Source: Methylophilaceae bacterium 11
Lineage (GTDB): Bacteria; Pseudomonadota; Gammaproteobacteria; Burkholderiales; Methylophilaceae
DNA: 64,000 nt
Assembly (NCBI GenBank): GCA_000525025.1
Contig: JCKJ01000001.1
Coordinates: forward strand, 2,418,001-2,482,000
Direction: 5' to 3'
Part shown: positions 10,835 to 19,291 of the stretch, piece by piece
Layout of the letters: each line of letters begins with the position of its first letter
Numbering within the stretch: the first letter of the stretch is position 1
Translations under genes and position numbers: made by a program
The notes under the pieces: generated by a model
Told to the model about the DNA's origin: nothing
The model's input: the letters and a program-made list of their open reading frames with translations, nothing else
The model's database searches: none

Positions 10835-10955
10835 CATACCTCCCATTTTGGGGATTGTGGAACGAGATGAGATTGGTAGTATCTGGGCGTGAGTTATTTA
10901 ACGGTATTCATAGCTCATCCCTCCGCCGCACCTCCAAAAGGGGTGCGGATTTTTT
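10835..10955 (+). ncRNA. candidate small RNA with three CCTCC (anti-Shine-Dalgarno) motifs
   Basis: This gene-free stretch ends in a clear intrinsic terminator on the plus strand (stem CCGCACC/GGTGCGG at 10926-10948, then seven T). Upstream are two short hairpins (AGAT/ATCT near 10866-10884, and GAGTTAT/ATAGCTC near 10891-10916). CCTCC occurs at 10839-10843, 10920-10924 and 10931-10935; it is complementary to the GGAGG ribosome-binding core. A weak TATA-like box (TTTATA, 10825-10830) is the only promoter hint. No plus-strand coding gene is upstream, so the terminator must serve a short untranslated transcript. It is not RNase P, SRP or tmRNA. Start and identity are inferred. Confidence 0.45.
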
Positions 10956-10957
10956 TG
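10926..10957 (+). terminator. intrinsic terminator of the candidate small RNA
   Basis: A seven-base-pair GC-rich stem CCGCACC/GGTGCGG with a nine-base loop is followed by ATTTTTTTG on the plus strand. The minus strand has no comparable T run after the stem, so its direction is plus. Confidence 0.8.
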
Positions 10958-11003
10958 TGCTCAGGAAAAGTAGCCAATGGGTAAGCAGGCCATACGAAAT
11001 TTG

Positions 11004-11323
11004 AAAAAAGCTAGCCGATAAGCCGGGTTCTGTCGCACATTGCTGTGCGTAACAGTCATTCATCTAGGCATACAATTACTTGTACACTCAAGCAACCTAC
11101 CCGCTGGTAACGCGAGCCACGCCTTATTCACCGAGGTGAATGCACCAGCCTATTTGGTCTTGCTGCAGATGGAGGTTACCGCGTTTCACCATAACTGAAT
11201 ATGCTCGTCTCTGTGGCCCTATTCCTCGCCTCACGGCGTACGGCCGTTAGCCGTCATCTTGCTCTGTGCAGCCCGGACTTTCCTCCCCTCACTTGCGTAA
11301 GCGGCGACTGTCTAGCTAGCTTT
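11004..11323 (-). ncRNA. rnpB: RNase P RNA (bacterial type A)
   Basis: The catalytic RNA that trims the 5' ends of pre-tRNAs. On the minus strand it begins AAAGCTAGCTAGACAGTCGC, continues through the universal GAGGAAAGTCCGGGC core (complement of 11271-11285), and ends with GACAGAACCCGGCTTATCGG. The P1 helix is formed by AAAGCTAGC at the 5' end and GCTAGCTTT at the 3' end, and the T run just after it probably terminates transcription. The length of about 320 nt is slightly short of the E. coli RNA. The ends are set from the P1 pairing. Confidence 0.93.
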
Positions 11324-11329
11324 GTTTGG

Positions 11330-11335
11330 ATTTTA
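11330..11335 (-). promoter_or_regulatory. candidate -10 box of rnpB
   Basis: TAAAAT on the minus strand ends seven bases before the first base of the predicted mature RNase P RNA, the spacing expected for a transcription start there. No convincing -35 hexamer is visible, so only the -10 element is proposed. Confidence 0.35.
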
Positions 11336-11437
11336 ACATGCAAACCGAAGTTATCGTGGCAATAACGCCAAGTAAAAAAATCACAAATAAAGCAAGCCAC
11401 ACACACCCATCTTAAGCCAAAGACTAAATGCGATAGT

Positions 11438-11950
11438 TTACGGTTTCACCACTAGCGCGTTTTTAACCGCCCTCACGCCGCTGACTTCATAAGCAATCTG
11501 TTCTGCGCGCTTTCTTGTGGATTCATTTTCAACAAATCCGCTTAATACCACTACGCCTTCTTTGGTTTCTACACTCACGCGAAAGCTTCTAAAGTTTTTT
11601 TCAATCAAGTACTTAGATTTAATTTTAGTTGTAATTGCACTATCACTCGCTGCTTGCTTGGCCTGCTTTTGCTGTACTTTAGACTTATAGGTTGAAAACT
11701 CGTCCGTATCTAACGATTGATTGTGATTGGTATCCGCTTTGCCAAAACCACCTCCATTAAACAATCCATCTTTACTAATTTCTTTGGCACTTAATTTGCC
11801 ATTGGCATCAGCATCTAAAAACTTAAATTCTCGTTGATAACCCGTTTGATTGACTGCATCCGGCGTCATAGCAAATACCGTTGCGTGCATACACATAAGC
11901 GCTGTTGCACAGAGCAGTGCGCGGCGCATAGATTGAGATGTCTGACCCAT
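11438..11950 (-). CDS. secreted EF-hand and BON domain protein
   Basis: This exported protein of about 170 residues combines a calcium-binding-type EF-hand pair with a BON domain. The chosen ATG (MGQTSQSMRR) is preceded by AAAGGAG; an upstream in-frame Met adds eight residues without such a site. A signal peptide (RRALLCATALMCMHATVFA) comes first. Two EF-hand-like loops follow: DADANGKLSAKE and DTNHNQSLDTDE, with acidic residues at the usual positions 1, 3, 5 and 12. The C-terminal 70 residues form a BON fold (VSVETKEGVVVLSGFVEN). Function is unknown; BON domains often bind membranes. The loops lack the proline at position 2 seen in lanmodulin. Confidence 0.8.
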   Translation of the reverse strand: MGQTSQSMRRALLCATALMCMHATVFAMTPDAVNQTGYQREFKFLDADANGKLSAKEISKDGLFNGGGFGKADTNHNQSLDTDEFSTYKSKVQQKQAKQAASDSAITTKIKSKYLIEKNFRSFRVSVETKEGVVVLSGFVENESTRKRAEQIAYEVSGVRAVKNALVVKP

Positions 11951-12136
11951 ACACACTCCTTTCATCGCGAACAAATCGCTTTATCTGAGTTAAGGATGAC
12001 TATTGACTGACTACTGTCTGATTAAAAACTTATTTGCATCAGATTGCAACAACACACAGAGCATTTAAGACTTATTTACCTTCCGCCCATTAAACCGTTT
12101 TACAATCTACTTTTACGCACCACGGTTTTTGTATCA

Positions 12137-13315
12137 ATGAATAAGACCATATTGCCAACCACCTTAAGTCAGACTTTTCAACGATTTTTCGATTCAGAGA
12201 AATCTGCCGGCATGGTATTGATTGCATGTACGCTACTCTCCATTGCAGCAGCAAACGCATCTTGGGGAGCCAGTTACTTAGCTGTTTGGCAGACACCCAT
12301 TGCCGGCATGAGCTTGGAGCATTGGATCAATGACGGCCTCATGGCTATTTTCTTTCTGCTAATAGGCTTGGAGCTTGAACGCGAGCTTTACAATGGGGAG
12401 CTATCAAAACTCAGCAATGCACTGCTGCCCATGGTTGCTGCTATCGGCGGCATGCTAGCCCCCGCACTTATTCACTTTTACTTCAATGTGGGCACCGCAA
12501 GCCAAGCGGGTATTGGCATCCCCATGGCCACCGATATTGCTTTTGCGCTTGCCATATTGGCGCTACTGGGCAATCGCGTACCTACTTCTCTCAAAGTATT
12601 CGTTGTTGCGTTTGCCGTTATCGACGACTTAGGTGCAGCCCTGCTGATAGCATTGTTTTATACCGCTAATCTATCGATACCTGCGCTTCTAAGCGCAGCG
12701 GGTGTCTTGCTTATCCTGGTGATGCTCAATCGCATGCGCGTCATGGCGCAACTGCCTTATCTTATTGGTGGGATAATCATGTGGGCACTGATGTTGAAAT
12801 CTGGTGTACACGCCACTATTGCTGGCATTGCGCTGGCGTTTGCCATTCCATTTTCGGCCAAGCAAGATGACGCGGTCTCACCTTCCCATCGCCTTGAACA
12901 CTTACTGCACCGCCCTGTGGCCTTTATGATTTTGCCGCTGTTTGCATTGGCTAATACTGGGGTGGTAATCCATGCAGGATGGACAGACGCATTATTGCAT
13001 CACCCCAACAGCATCGGCATCCTACTAGGGCTGCTGTTAGGCAAACCCATCGGCATCACAGCACTATGTCTAGTTGCGGTAGCGTTAAATATATGCAAGC
13101 TGCCGGCAGATATTCACTGGCGGCATATTATCGGTGCGGGCATGCTGGGTGGGATTGGTTTTACGATGTCAATATTTATTACCAACTTAGCATTTGTAGG
13201 GAAGCTTGATGTGATTAACGCCAGTAAAATGGCTATTTTACTGGCGTCACTGTTTGCAGGATTGCTTGGCTATATCTGGCTATGCTTGATTAAAGCATCA
13301 AACAAGAACGTCTAG
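12137..13315 (+). CDS. nhaA: Na+/H+ antiporter NhaA
   Basis: Inner-membrane antiporter exporting Na+ (or Li+) in exchange for protons, for pH and salt homeostasis. The protein has about eleven to twelve hydrophobic helices. It contains the transport-site aspartate pair VIDDLGAALLIALFY near residue 160 and the pH-sensor/discontinuous-helix signature GIPMATDIAFALAILALLG near residue 130. The open frame extends back to 12044, but the ATG at 12137 (MNKTILPTTLS) gives 392 residues, matching the usual family length of about 390. It stands alone, with pyrC convergent downstream. Confidence 0.93.
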   Translation: MNKTILPTTLSQTFQRFFDSEKSAGMVLIACTLLSIAAANASWGASYLAVWQTPIAGMSLEHWINDGLMAIFFLLIGLELERELYNGELSKLSNALLPMVAAIGGMLAPALIHFYFNVGTASQAGIGIPMATDIAFALAILALLGNRVPTSLKVFVVAFAVIDDLGAALLIALFYTANLSIPALLSAAGVLLILVMLNRMRVMAQLPYLIGGIIMWALMLKSGVHATIAGIALAFAIPFSAKQDDAVSPSHRLEHLLHRPVAFMILPLFALANTGVVIHAGWTDALLHHPNSIGILLGLLLGKPIGITALCLVAVALNICKLPADIHWRHIIGAGMLGGIGFTMSIFITNLAFVGKLDVINASKMAILLASLFAGLLGYIWLCLIKASNKNV

Positions 13316-13332
13316 CCATTAATGTATGGAAG

Positions 13333-14373
13333 CTAAGGCGACAGCAATTGCCATTGCACAGATTGGCCAGCGCGCAATGGCACCAACACATCGCCATCGT
13401 AAGGCAGGGTTTCCGGCACAACCCATTCTGATTTTTGTAGCACAATGTTGTCGGTATTTCTAGGCAAGCCATAAAAGTCTGCGCCATAGAAACTGGCAAA
13501 CCCCTCTAGCTTATCCAAGGCATTGGCTGCTTCAAAGGCTTCTGCATACAACTCAATGGCGGCATGCGCCGTATACATACCGGCACAACCACAAGTCGCT
13601 TCTTTGGCAGATTTGGCATGTGGCGCACTGTCTGTACCCAAGAAAAATTTAGGACTGCCGGAAATCGCTGCCTTGACCAATGCCAAGCGATGATCTTCAC
13701 GTTTCAGCACAGGCAAACAATAATGATGTGGACGAATGCCGCCAGCAAACATGGCATTGCGGTTCATCAACAAATGATGCGCAGTAATGGTAGCGCAGAT
13801 ATGCGCACCTGCTGCACACACAAAATCAGCCGCATCTTTGGTAGTGATATGCTCAAACACCACCTTCAGACCCTGAAATTTTTGCAATAAGGGCTGCATG
13901 ATCTTATCGATAAATACTTTCTCACGATCAAACACATCCACATGGGCATCAGTCACTTCTGCATGCACCAGCAGGGGCATGCCCACTTTCTCCATCGCTT
14001 CTAATGTTTTCACGCAATGCCCCAAATTGCTCACGCCTGAATCGGAGTTGGTCGTGACACCCGCCGGATACAATTTCACCCCATGTACCAAACCGCTCGC
14101 TTTGGCCTTCACAATCTCTTCCGGCGCGGTATTGTCTGTTAGATACAACGTCATCAAGGGCTCAAATTGTGCGCCTGCAGGCAACGCTTGCACAATGCGC
14201 TCGCGATACGCTAATGCCAATGCTGTGGTCGTCACTGGCGGACGCAAATTTGGCATCACAATGGCGCGCCCGAAGCGCTTGGCAGTATCTGGCAGCACTG
14301 CTTTTAAGGCTGCGCCATCGCGCAAATGTAAGTGCCAATCGTCTGGACGGGCAAGGGTGAGAGTGGTCGTCAT
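13333..14373 (-). CDS. pyrC: Dihydroorotase PyrC (class II)
   Basis: Zinc enzyme converting carbamoyl-aspartate to dihydroorotate, the third step of pyrimidine synthesis. The metal-binding [10 protein letters not shown] is near residue 10, [17 protein letters not shown] near 99 (with the lysine that becomes carboxylated), LLVHAEVTD near 135, and the C-terminal metal aspartate in [15 protein letters not shown] near 245. The 346-residue length matches class II homodimeric enzymes. It is monocistronic and convergent with nhaA. Confidence 0.95.
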   Translation of the reverse strand: MTTTLTLARPDDWHLHLRDGAALKAVLPDTAKRFGRAIVMPNLRPPVTTTALALAYRERIVQALPAGAQFEPLMTLYLTDNTAPEEIVKAKASGLVHGVKLYPAGVTTNSDSGVSNLGHCVKTLEAMEKVGMPLLVHAEVTDAHVDVFDREKVFIDKIMQPLLQKFQGLKVVFEHITTKDAADFVCAAGAHICATITAHHLLMNRNAMFAGGIRPHHYCLPVLKREDHRLALVKAAISGSPKFFLGTDSAPHAKSAKEATCGCAGMYTAHAAIELYAEAFEAANALDKLEGFASFYGADFYGLPRNTDNIVLQKSEWVVPETLPYDGDVLVPLRAGQSVQWQLLSP

Positions 14374-14440
14374 ATCTTCTAACTCAATCTATGTAGATCA
14401 ATGTTCAGTTAACTAAAATCTTGCTGCATGCGGCTTATTG

Positions 14441-15286
14441 CTAGACATCTTTAATCTTTAACGCTAAATCATATAGAGCGTTCTTTTTCGCTCCGGTAAT
14501 CTCTGCAGCCAACTTAGCTGCTTGCTTTAGGGGCACTGCATCTAACAGCAAACGTAACACACGCTCAGCAGATGCATCTACTTCTACAGTCTCTTGTGGC
14601 GGCAATGCCTCCACCACAAGCACAAACTCGCCGCGCTGTTGATTGGCATCACCGGTTAGCCAAGCATGGGCTTCATGCAAATAACACCGGTGAATGGTCT
14701 CAAATGTTTTGGTCAATTCGCGCGCAATGGTCACGCGGCGCTCGCCCCCCAATACACCGGCCAAATCATGCATACATTCCACAATACGATGTGGTGCCTC
14801 ATAAAACACCAAAGTAGTCTCTAGCGCCTGCAAACTCTCTAGTTTTTTGCGTCGCTGTGCGCCACTGGCAGGCAAAAATCCGACGAACATAAATCCATTT
14901 TCCGCAATGCCAGCAGCAGACAAGGCTGCTACCACCGCACTTGGACCGGGAATGGGCACCACTTTTACACCGTGCGAAATCAACACATCCACCACCACCG
15001 CTCCAGGATCACTAATACCCGGCGTACCCGCATCAGTAATCAGTGCAATCTGCTCGCCTTGCTGAATCCGCTGTAACAACAATTGCGCAGACTGCTGCTC
15101 ATTATGCTCATGCACCGCGATTAATTTTTTTGAAATCCCAAAGTGAGACAACAAACCAGAGCTATGTCGTGTATCCTCCGCAGCAATGGCATCCACCTGT
15201 TTTAACGTCTCTATTGCACGCATGGTAATATCGCCTAAATTACCAATGGGTGTAGCGACTACATATAATATGCCCGGCTGCTTCAT
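14441..15286 (-). CDS. rsmI: 16S rRNA (cytidine(1402)-2'-O)-methyltransferase RsmI
   Basis: Tetrapyrrole-methylase-fold enzyme that methylates the ribose of C1402 in 16S rRNA. The SAM-site motifs are VVATPIGNLGDIT at residue 9, AEDTRHSSGLL near 36, LITDAGTPGISDPG near 80, and PIPGPSAVVAALSAAG near 112. At 281 residues the length is typical. It is divergent from yraN with a 50-base gap, a pairing very common in proteobacteria. Confidence 0.95.
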   Translation of the reverse strand: MKQPGILYVVATPIGNLGDITMRAIETLKQVDAIAAEDTRHSSGLLSHFGISKKLIAVHEHNEQQSAQLLLQRIQQGEQIALITDAGTPGISDPGAVVVDVLISHGVKVVPIPGPSAVVAALSAAGIAENGFMFVGFLPASGAQRRKKLESLQALETTLVFYEAPHRIVECMHDLAGVLGGERRVTIARELTKTFETIHRCYLHEAHAWLTGDANQQRGEFVLVVEALPPQETVEVDASAERVLRLLLDAVPLKQAAKLAAEITGAKKNALYDLALKIKDV

Positions 15287-15336
15287 CCAAGCATTTTAAG
15301 CGAAAGCCCGCCTAAAACCTATGAAAATCATCGTCT

Positions 15337-15693
15337 ATGAAACTAAATGCACATAACCCCGGATTAGCTGCAGAGAAAATTGCTGCAACTTTTTTGACCC
15401 AACAGGGACTTAAGTTAGTGACTAGCAATTTTCATTGCCGTTATGGCGAAATTGATTTGATTATGCAAGAGGGCACCACATTGGTATTTGTAGAAGTCCG
15501 TTTAAGAACCAACCCAACCTTTGGCAACGCCGCAGCCAGCATCACCCCGAAAAAACAGCAAAAGCTCATCAACACCGCGCAATTTTACTTGCAACAACAT
15601 GCACTTAACTTGCCGTGCCGGTTTGATGCTGTATTGCTAAGCAAGGCTGATATGGCTCAGGTTGAATGGGTGCGTAATGCAATCGACACATAA
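15337..15693 (+). CDS. yraN: UPF0102 family nuclease-fold protein YraN
   Basis: Small protein of 118 residues with a restriction-endonuclease-like fold; its role is not firmly established, though members are linked to DNA processing. The core GEIDLIMQEGTTLVFVEVR (residues 39-58) has the aspartate and glutamate of the PD-(D/E)xK motif, with arginine in place of the final lysine. The N-terminal GLAAEKIAATFLTQQGL is also family-typical. It is divergent from rsmI and followed by a BON-domain lipoprotein, a neighbourhood like that of E. coli yraN-diaA-dolP. Confidence 0.9.
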   Translation: MKLNAHNPGLAAEKIAATFLTQQGLKLVTSNFHCRYGEIDLIMQEGTTLVFVEVRLRTNPTFGNAAASITPKKQQKLINTAQFYLQQHALNLPCRFDAVLLSKADMAQVEWVRNAIDT

Positions 15694-15784
15694 AAAGCGT
15701 ATCATTTCACCTAAGTGTGAGGGCATATGCGTCGAACAGAATCGCCACCCAATAACAAAACACTAATTTTTTGAGGAGTACACA

Positions 15785-16354
15785 ATGCAATTATTGACCA
15801 AACTTATTTTATCCACCGCACTTGCCACCCAGCTCGTTGGATGTTTGCCTGCCGTAGTAGGTGGCGCAGCAGCAGGCGGTGCCATGGCTGCCGATAGAAG
15901 AAGTTCTGGTATTTTTGTAGAAGACGAAAATATCGAGCTAAAAGCTGTGAAAAAAATGGAAACCAATCTGGGTGAAAACTCTCACGTCAATGTGACCAGC
16001 TACAACCGCAACGTATTGCTGACTGGTGAAGTGCCAGACGATGCCAAAAAAACCTTGGCTGAGAGCCTGCTTAAGGAAATTGCAAACATCCGTCAGGTGA
16101 CCAACGAAATCACTGTAGGGCCAAAATCCTCACTAGGCTCACGCAGCGGCGATACTTACATTACGTCTAAAGTCAAAACCCAATTCATCACCGAAAATCG
16201 CTTCCCAGCCAACTACGTCAAAATTGTGACTGAAAATAGCGTGGTGTACTTACTTGGCATCGTCACCAAAGAAGAAGGTGATGCTGCTGTAGAAATTGCA
16301 AGAAATACCGATGGCGTCACCAAGGTCGTCAAAGTATTTGAATACATGAACTAA
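15785..16354 (+). CDS. double-BON outer-membrane lipoprotein (DolP/YraP-like)
   Basis: Lipoprotein of 189 residues with a signal peptide ending in the lipobox LVGC (Cys20), a glycine/alanine-rich linker, and two BON domains (about residues 50-115 and 125-189). Each BON domain has the hallmark turn glycine: NVLLTGEVPDDAKK and VVYLLGIVTKEEGD. DolP in E. coli binds anionic lipids and supports outer-membrane integrity at the division site, and the yraN neighbourhood supports orthology. A GAGGAG ribosome site lies 7 bases before the ATG. Confidence 0.88.
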   Translation: MQLLTKLILSTALATQLVGCLPAVVGGAAAGGAMAADRRSSGIFVEDENIELKAVKKMETNLGENSHVNVTSYNRNVLLTGEVPDDAKKTLAESLLKEIANIRQVTNEITVGPKSSLGSRSGDTYITSKVKTQFITENRFPANYVKIVTENSVVYLLGIVTKEEGDAAVEIARNTDGVTKVVKVFEYMN

Positions 16355-16378
16355 TCACACCTATTTACTGGATACATT

Positions 16379-16672
16379 ATGGCAACACAAGAAATTATTA
16401 TTCAGGGCCTGACCTTGGCCGGCAAACCGTTCCGCCCAAGTGATTGGGTGGATCGGATGTGCAGCTCTTATGCGAGCTTTGGCGAAGACAAGAAGCTACG
16501 TTACTCACCTTACTTAAAACCCAAACTGGTAGATAACGTGCGCTGCTTATCTGTAGACATGAAACTAAAAGATGTGAACCCTGAAGGCTTTGAGCAGTTG
16601 ATTCAGTTTGCGAACGAAAATCAATTGGGGATATTGAACGAAGCGGGCGAGCAAATCACCATCACCGCGTGA
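16379..16672 (+). CDS. DUF3579 protein of unknown function
   Basis: A 97-residue protein matching the DUF3579 family known from Betaproteobacteria. Recognisable segments are IQGLTLAGKPFRPSDWVDR at the start, a central LRYSPYLKPKL, and CLSVDMKLKD. It is cytoplasmic, with no signal or membrane segment. It follows the BON lipoprotein by 24 bases and its stop abuts that of the convergent TlpA-like gene. No function is assigned. Confidence 0.85.
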   Translation: MATQEIIIQGLTLAGKPFRPSDWVDRMCSSYASFGEDKKLRYSPYLKPKLVDNVRCLSVDMKLKDVNPEGFEQLIQFANENQLGILNEAGEQITITA

Positions 16673-16673
16673 T

Positions 16674-17159
16674 TCATTTTTGTTTCATCAGGCTTTCTAA
16701 ATAGTGTTTTGTGACTAGCCCGCGCTTGATTTTCACCAACTCACCGCGCGGGTTATACACATAGGTTGTCGGTAACACATCCGCACTCCCAATCTGCGCT
16801 TTGACTTGCTCGTCACCCAACACAATAGGATAAGACATCAACATATCATCTACGTACTCGAACACTTCTTTTTCAGAATCAAAATCAAACGCAACTCCAA
16901 TCACCACAACGTCTTTGTTTTTTCTTGCATCGTAGAGTGCAACCAAGTCTGGCACTTCTTCCAAACACGGTGGGCACCAAGTTGCCCAGTAATTCACAAA
17001 CACCCACTTTCCCTTGTATTGCGAAAGCACATGTTGTTTTCCTGCTGTATCTTTAAGCACGAACTCTTTAAACCCATGCGGGAGCTTATCTATCGCCAGT
17101 GCCGGCGTATGACTAAACGTCAGCCATGCGGCTAAAAGCACTAATTTTGTTAAATTCAA
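16674..17159 (-). CDS. periplasmic TlpA/ResA-like thiol-disulfide oxidoreductase
   Basis: Exported thioredoxin-fold protein of 161 residues. The signal peptide (residues 1-22, ending ALA) is followed by the redox motif WATWCPPCLEEVP near residue 58. The CPPC active site and the inserted EVP segment are typical of TlpA/ResA/CcmG proteins, which reduce periplasmic disulfides, for example on apocytochromes c. A link to the c-type cytochromes at 39-40 kb is possible but unproven, as there is no cytochrome maturation operon here. The conserved cis-proline is present in VLPTTYVYNPRGE. Confidence 0.88.
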   Translation of the reverse strand: MNLTKLVLLAAWLTFSHTPALAIDKLPHGFKEFVLKDTAGKQHVLSQYKGKWVFVNYWATWCPPCLEEVPDLVALYDARKNKDVVVIGVAFDFDSEKEVFEYVDDMLMSYPIVLGDEQVKAQIGSADVLPTTYVYNPRGELVKIKRGLVTKHYLESLMKQK

Positions 17160-17242
17160 TATAAACCCCAGAAACGTCCACGCATTTAAGTGACAAATTC
17201 TATTCTTTTAATTACTATCTTAACAGTCCTCAGGAGCCTAGT

Positions 17243-18772
17243 ATGACGTTAAGCATTAATCTCGCCCCGCTCGATCTAGCATCGGTTGCTACCGCAGAGA
17301 TACGTCCACCAAAAATCATCGAATTTACCAAAAGCATCAGCCACATGGATACCTTTCATGCCGCTACACGCTTACTGGAAGAACTTAAAACGCTCAATCG
17401 TCAAAAAACAGAGGCTAGCCTACGCATTCAGGCACTTGAGTTATATCGTAAAGTGACACACGAACTCACGCATGACTTGGAAGAAGTATATGGCAATACG
17501 CCTGTTCCCATGCCACTAGAAGCCAAAAACCATGCTGCACTAGCGGAGGCCATTTGGCTGGAAACCGGTTACGGTTACAAACGTGCGCTGGTAGATCTCA
17601 AGCAAAAGCTGATTAATTTTCAAGAAAACAAGCAGCATTCGCTCGTGATGCTGCGCATCATAGAGGCGCTTAAAAACGAAGCTTTGGTGAATTATCTAAC
17701 ATACCAGCTACCGTCGGATTCATTATGGTCTGATTTACATAAAGTATATTTTCACGCCCTACAACTCTCATTAGAAGATGTTGAAGTGCCGGATTATGTA
17801 AATAGCCTGCACAGCAAGACGATTAACCAAGTCTATAGCCAAATGTTGCTGATGAACTTGGCCAATCCGCAACGGCTCAGCAAAGCCAGCATCAGAAAGA
17901 TGTCGCACTATGTGGGGAGTCTAGCCAAATTTGCACAATTACACGGCATGGGATTGATTGAAAACCCCATGGGTGTGTTTTTGATTGAACTCGATTCCAA
18001 AAAACCGCCTGTGCCCTACTTAAAAAACAGGAATACACCGAATGTAGAAACCGATATCTTATTTGTAACTGTTGAGGTTGCGCGACACATTCACCAACAG
18101 CTCAAGTACATACAAGATGCCAAAGCCCAAAGCAATGAGCCACTCCCCACCGCCGCACTCGAAGTCGTGGATGAAGAGCTGCTCAAGCACTTGATTAAGT
18201 ACTTTGGTGTGTCTGCCTCTAGGGCTTTTTCAAGACACGAGAAAAATCAATCCGCAGAGCTCGCTATTGGCTTAGAAGCAGCCTCCATCTTATTCAGGTC
18301 TACTAAGCGCGCCAAAGAAGAAACCCGCTCATATTGGGAGATCATGAATATCAGCCCAGATGGCTATGCCATTAAAACCGCGGACCTGGACAACCTGAAA
18401 ATATTGGTGGGTGAGTTGGTGAGCATTAAAGAAAACGAGCACAGCGCTTGGGTCGTCGGCTATATCGTATGGCTAGTGACTAAATCGCAGCAGATTGAGG
18501 CAGGGGTTAAATTACTGGCGCCAAACGCTAAATCCGTCACCATCAAACCGGAATCGCAAAATGAAACGTTGAATGCGCTGTTACTGCCGCCGATACCGGC
18601 ATTACAGCAACCGGTGAGTTTGATCGCCGAATACGGATATATACAAGCACATACAATCGTAGAAATGAAAGAAGCCAACAAAAAATCTAAGCTAAAAATC
18701 AATCAGTTAGTAGAGCGTACCGCCTGTTTTGATCGATTTGAATACAGCTTGATTCAAGACGATTTATCTTGA
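17243..18772 (+). CDS. large cytoplasmic protein with PilZ-like c-di-GMP-binding signature
   Basis: A 509-residue, mostly alpha-helical protein without signal peptide or membrane segment; I do not recognise a named family for the first 300 residues. From about residue 325 it looks like a degenerate PilZ domain. RAFSR (327-331) fits RxxxR, and NISPDG (369-374) fits (D/N)xSxxG, the two motifs that contact c-di-GMP; a second RSTKR lies at 352-356. The beta-rich stretch with VGELVSI near 389 fits the barrel. The start is supported by CAGGAG. It is monocistronic, between the TlpA-like gene and trxA. Confidence 0.6.
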   Translation: MTLSINLAPLDLASVATAEIRPPKIIEFTKSISHMDTFHAATRLLEELKTLNRQKTEASLRIQALELYRKVTHELTHDLEEVYGNTPVPMPLEAKNHAALAEAIWLETGYGYKRALVDLKQKLINFQENKQHSLVMLRIIEALKNEALVNYLTYQLPSDSLWSDLHKVYFHALQLSLEDVEVPDYVNSLHSKTINQVYSQMLLMNLANPQRLSKASIRKMSHYVGSLAKFAQLHGMGLIENPMGVFLIELDSKKPPVPYLKNRNTPNVETDILFVTVEVARHIHQQLKYIQDAKAQSNEPLPTAALEVVDEELLKHLIKYFGVSASRAFSRHEKNQSAELAIGLEAASILFRSTKRAKEETRSYWEIMNISPDGYAIKTADLDNLKILVGELVSIKENEHSAWVVGYIVWLVTKSQQIEAGVKLLAPNAKSVTIKPESQNETLNALLLPPIPALQQPVSLIAEYGYIQAHTIVEMKEANKKSKLKINQLVERTACFDRFEYSLIQDDLS

Positions 18773-18867
18773 TATACTACGATTAGTACCCAATATTCAT
18801 TCCAAACACTTTAATACACTCTATTCTTTAACCTTTTACGGTTTAAATCATTTCTTACGAGGCAACA

Positions 18868-19194
18868 ATGAGCGAACATATTATCCATTTAAGTGATGAT
18901 GGCTTTGAACAAGAAGTTCTGCAATCACCTATCCCTGTTTTAGTTGACTATTGGGCAGAGTGGTGCGGTCCATGTAAAATGATTGCACCTATTTTAGACG
19001 ACATCAGCAAAGAGTATGCTGGCCGTTTAAAAATTGCAAAACTCAATATTGATGACAATCAACAAACACCGCCTAAATATGGTATCCGTGGCATTCCTAC
19101 ATTAATGCTATTTAAAAATGGCAATGTAGAAGCTACCAAAGTAGGCGCATTATCCAAATCTCAACTCACAGCATTTATTGACAGCAATATTTAA
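18868..19194 (+). CDS. trxA: Thioredoxin 1
   Basis: General cytoplasmic disulfide reductase of 108 residues with the active site [12 protein letters not shown] near residue 30 and the cis-proline loop [12 protein letters not shown] near 73. It is recycled by thioredoxin reductase, not in this window. It is upstream of rho, a widely conserved trxA-rho neighbourhood. A GAGG ribosome site precedes the ATG. Confidence 0.97.
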   Translation: MSEHIIHLSDDGFEQEVLQSPIPVLVDYWAEWCGPCKMIAPILDDISKEYAGRLKIAKLNIDDNQQTPPKYGIRGIPTLMLFKNGNVEATKVGALSKSQLTAFIDSNI

Positions 19195-19291
19195 TTAGCA
19201 CTAATATCACAATCTGGTTTCTTCATCTTAGAAACCAGATTCATCAAAACCTCAATCATTCTCTTGTAGCACTCTTCTAGCGAGCATCCTC

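Noticed and set aside
10596-10835. 79-residue minus-strand open frame upstream of mraZ
   Set aside because: It contains the strong hairpin terminator at 10628-10658, is AT-rich by composition, has no ribosome site and no family resemblance. I treat it as non-coding.
10835-10955. Identity as SRP RNA (ffs), 6S RNA or tmRNA
   Set aside because: The GGTCAGGTCCGGAAGGAAGC core of SRP RNA, the central bubble of 6S RNA and the tRNA-like ends of tmRNA are all absent. Only a novel small RNA candidate remains.
11438-11950. Lanmodulin
   Set aside because: There are two EF-hand loops rather than four, no proline at loop position 2, and a C-terminal BON domain. I keep it as an EF-hand/BON protein.
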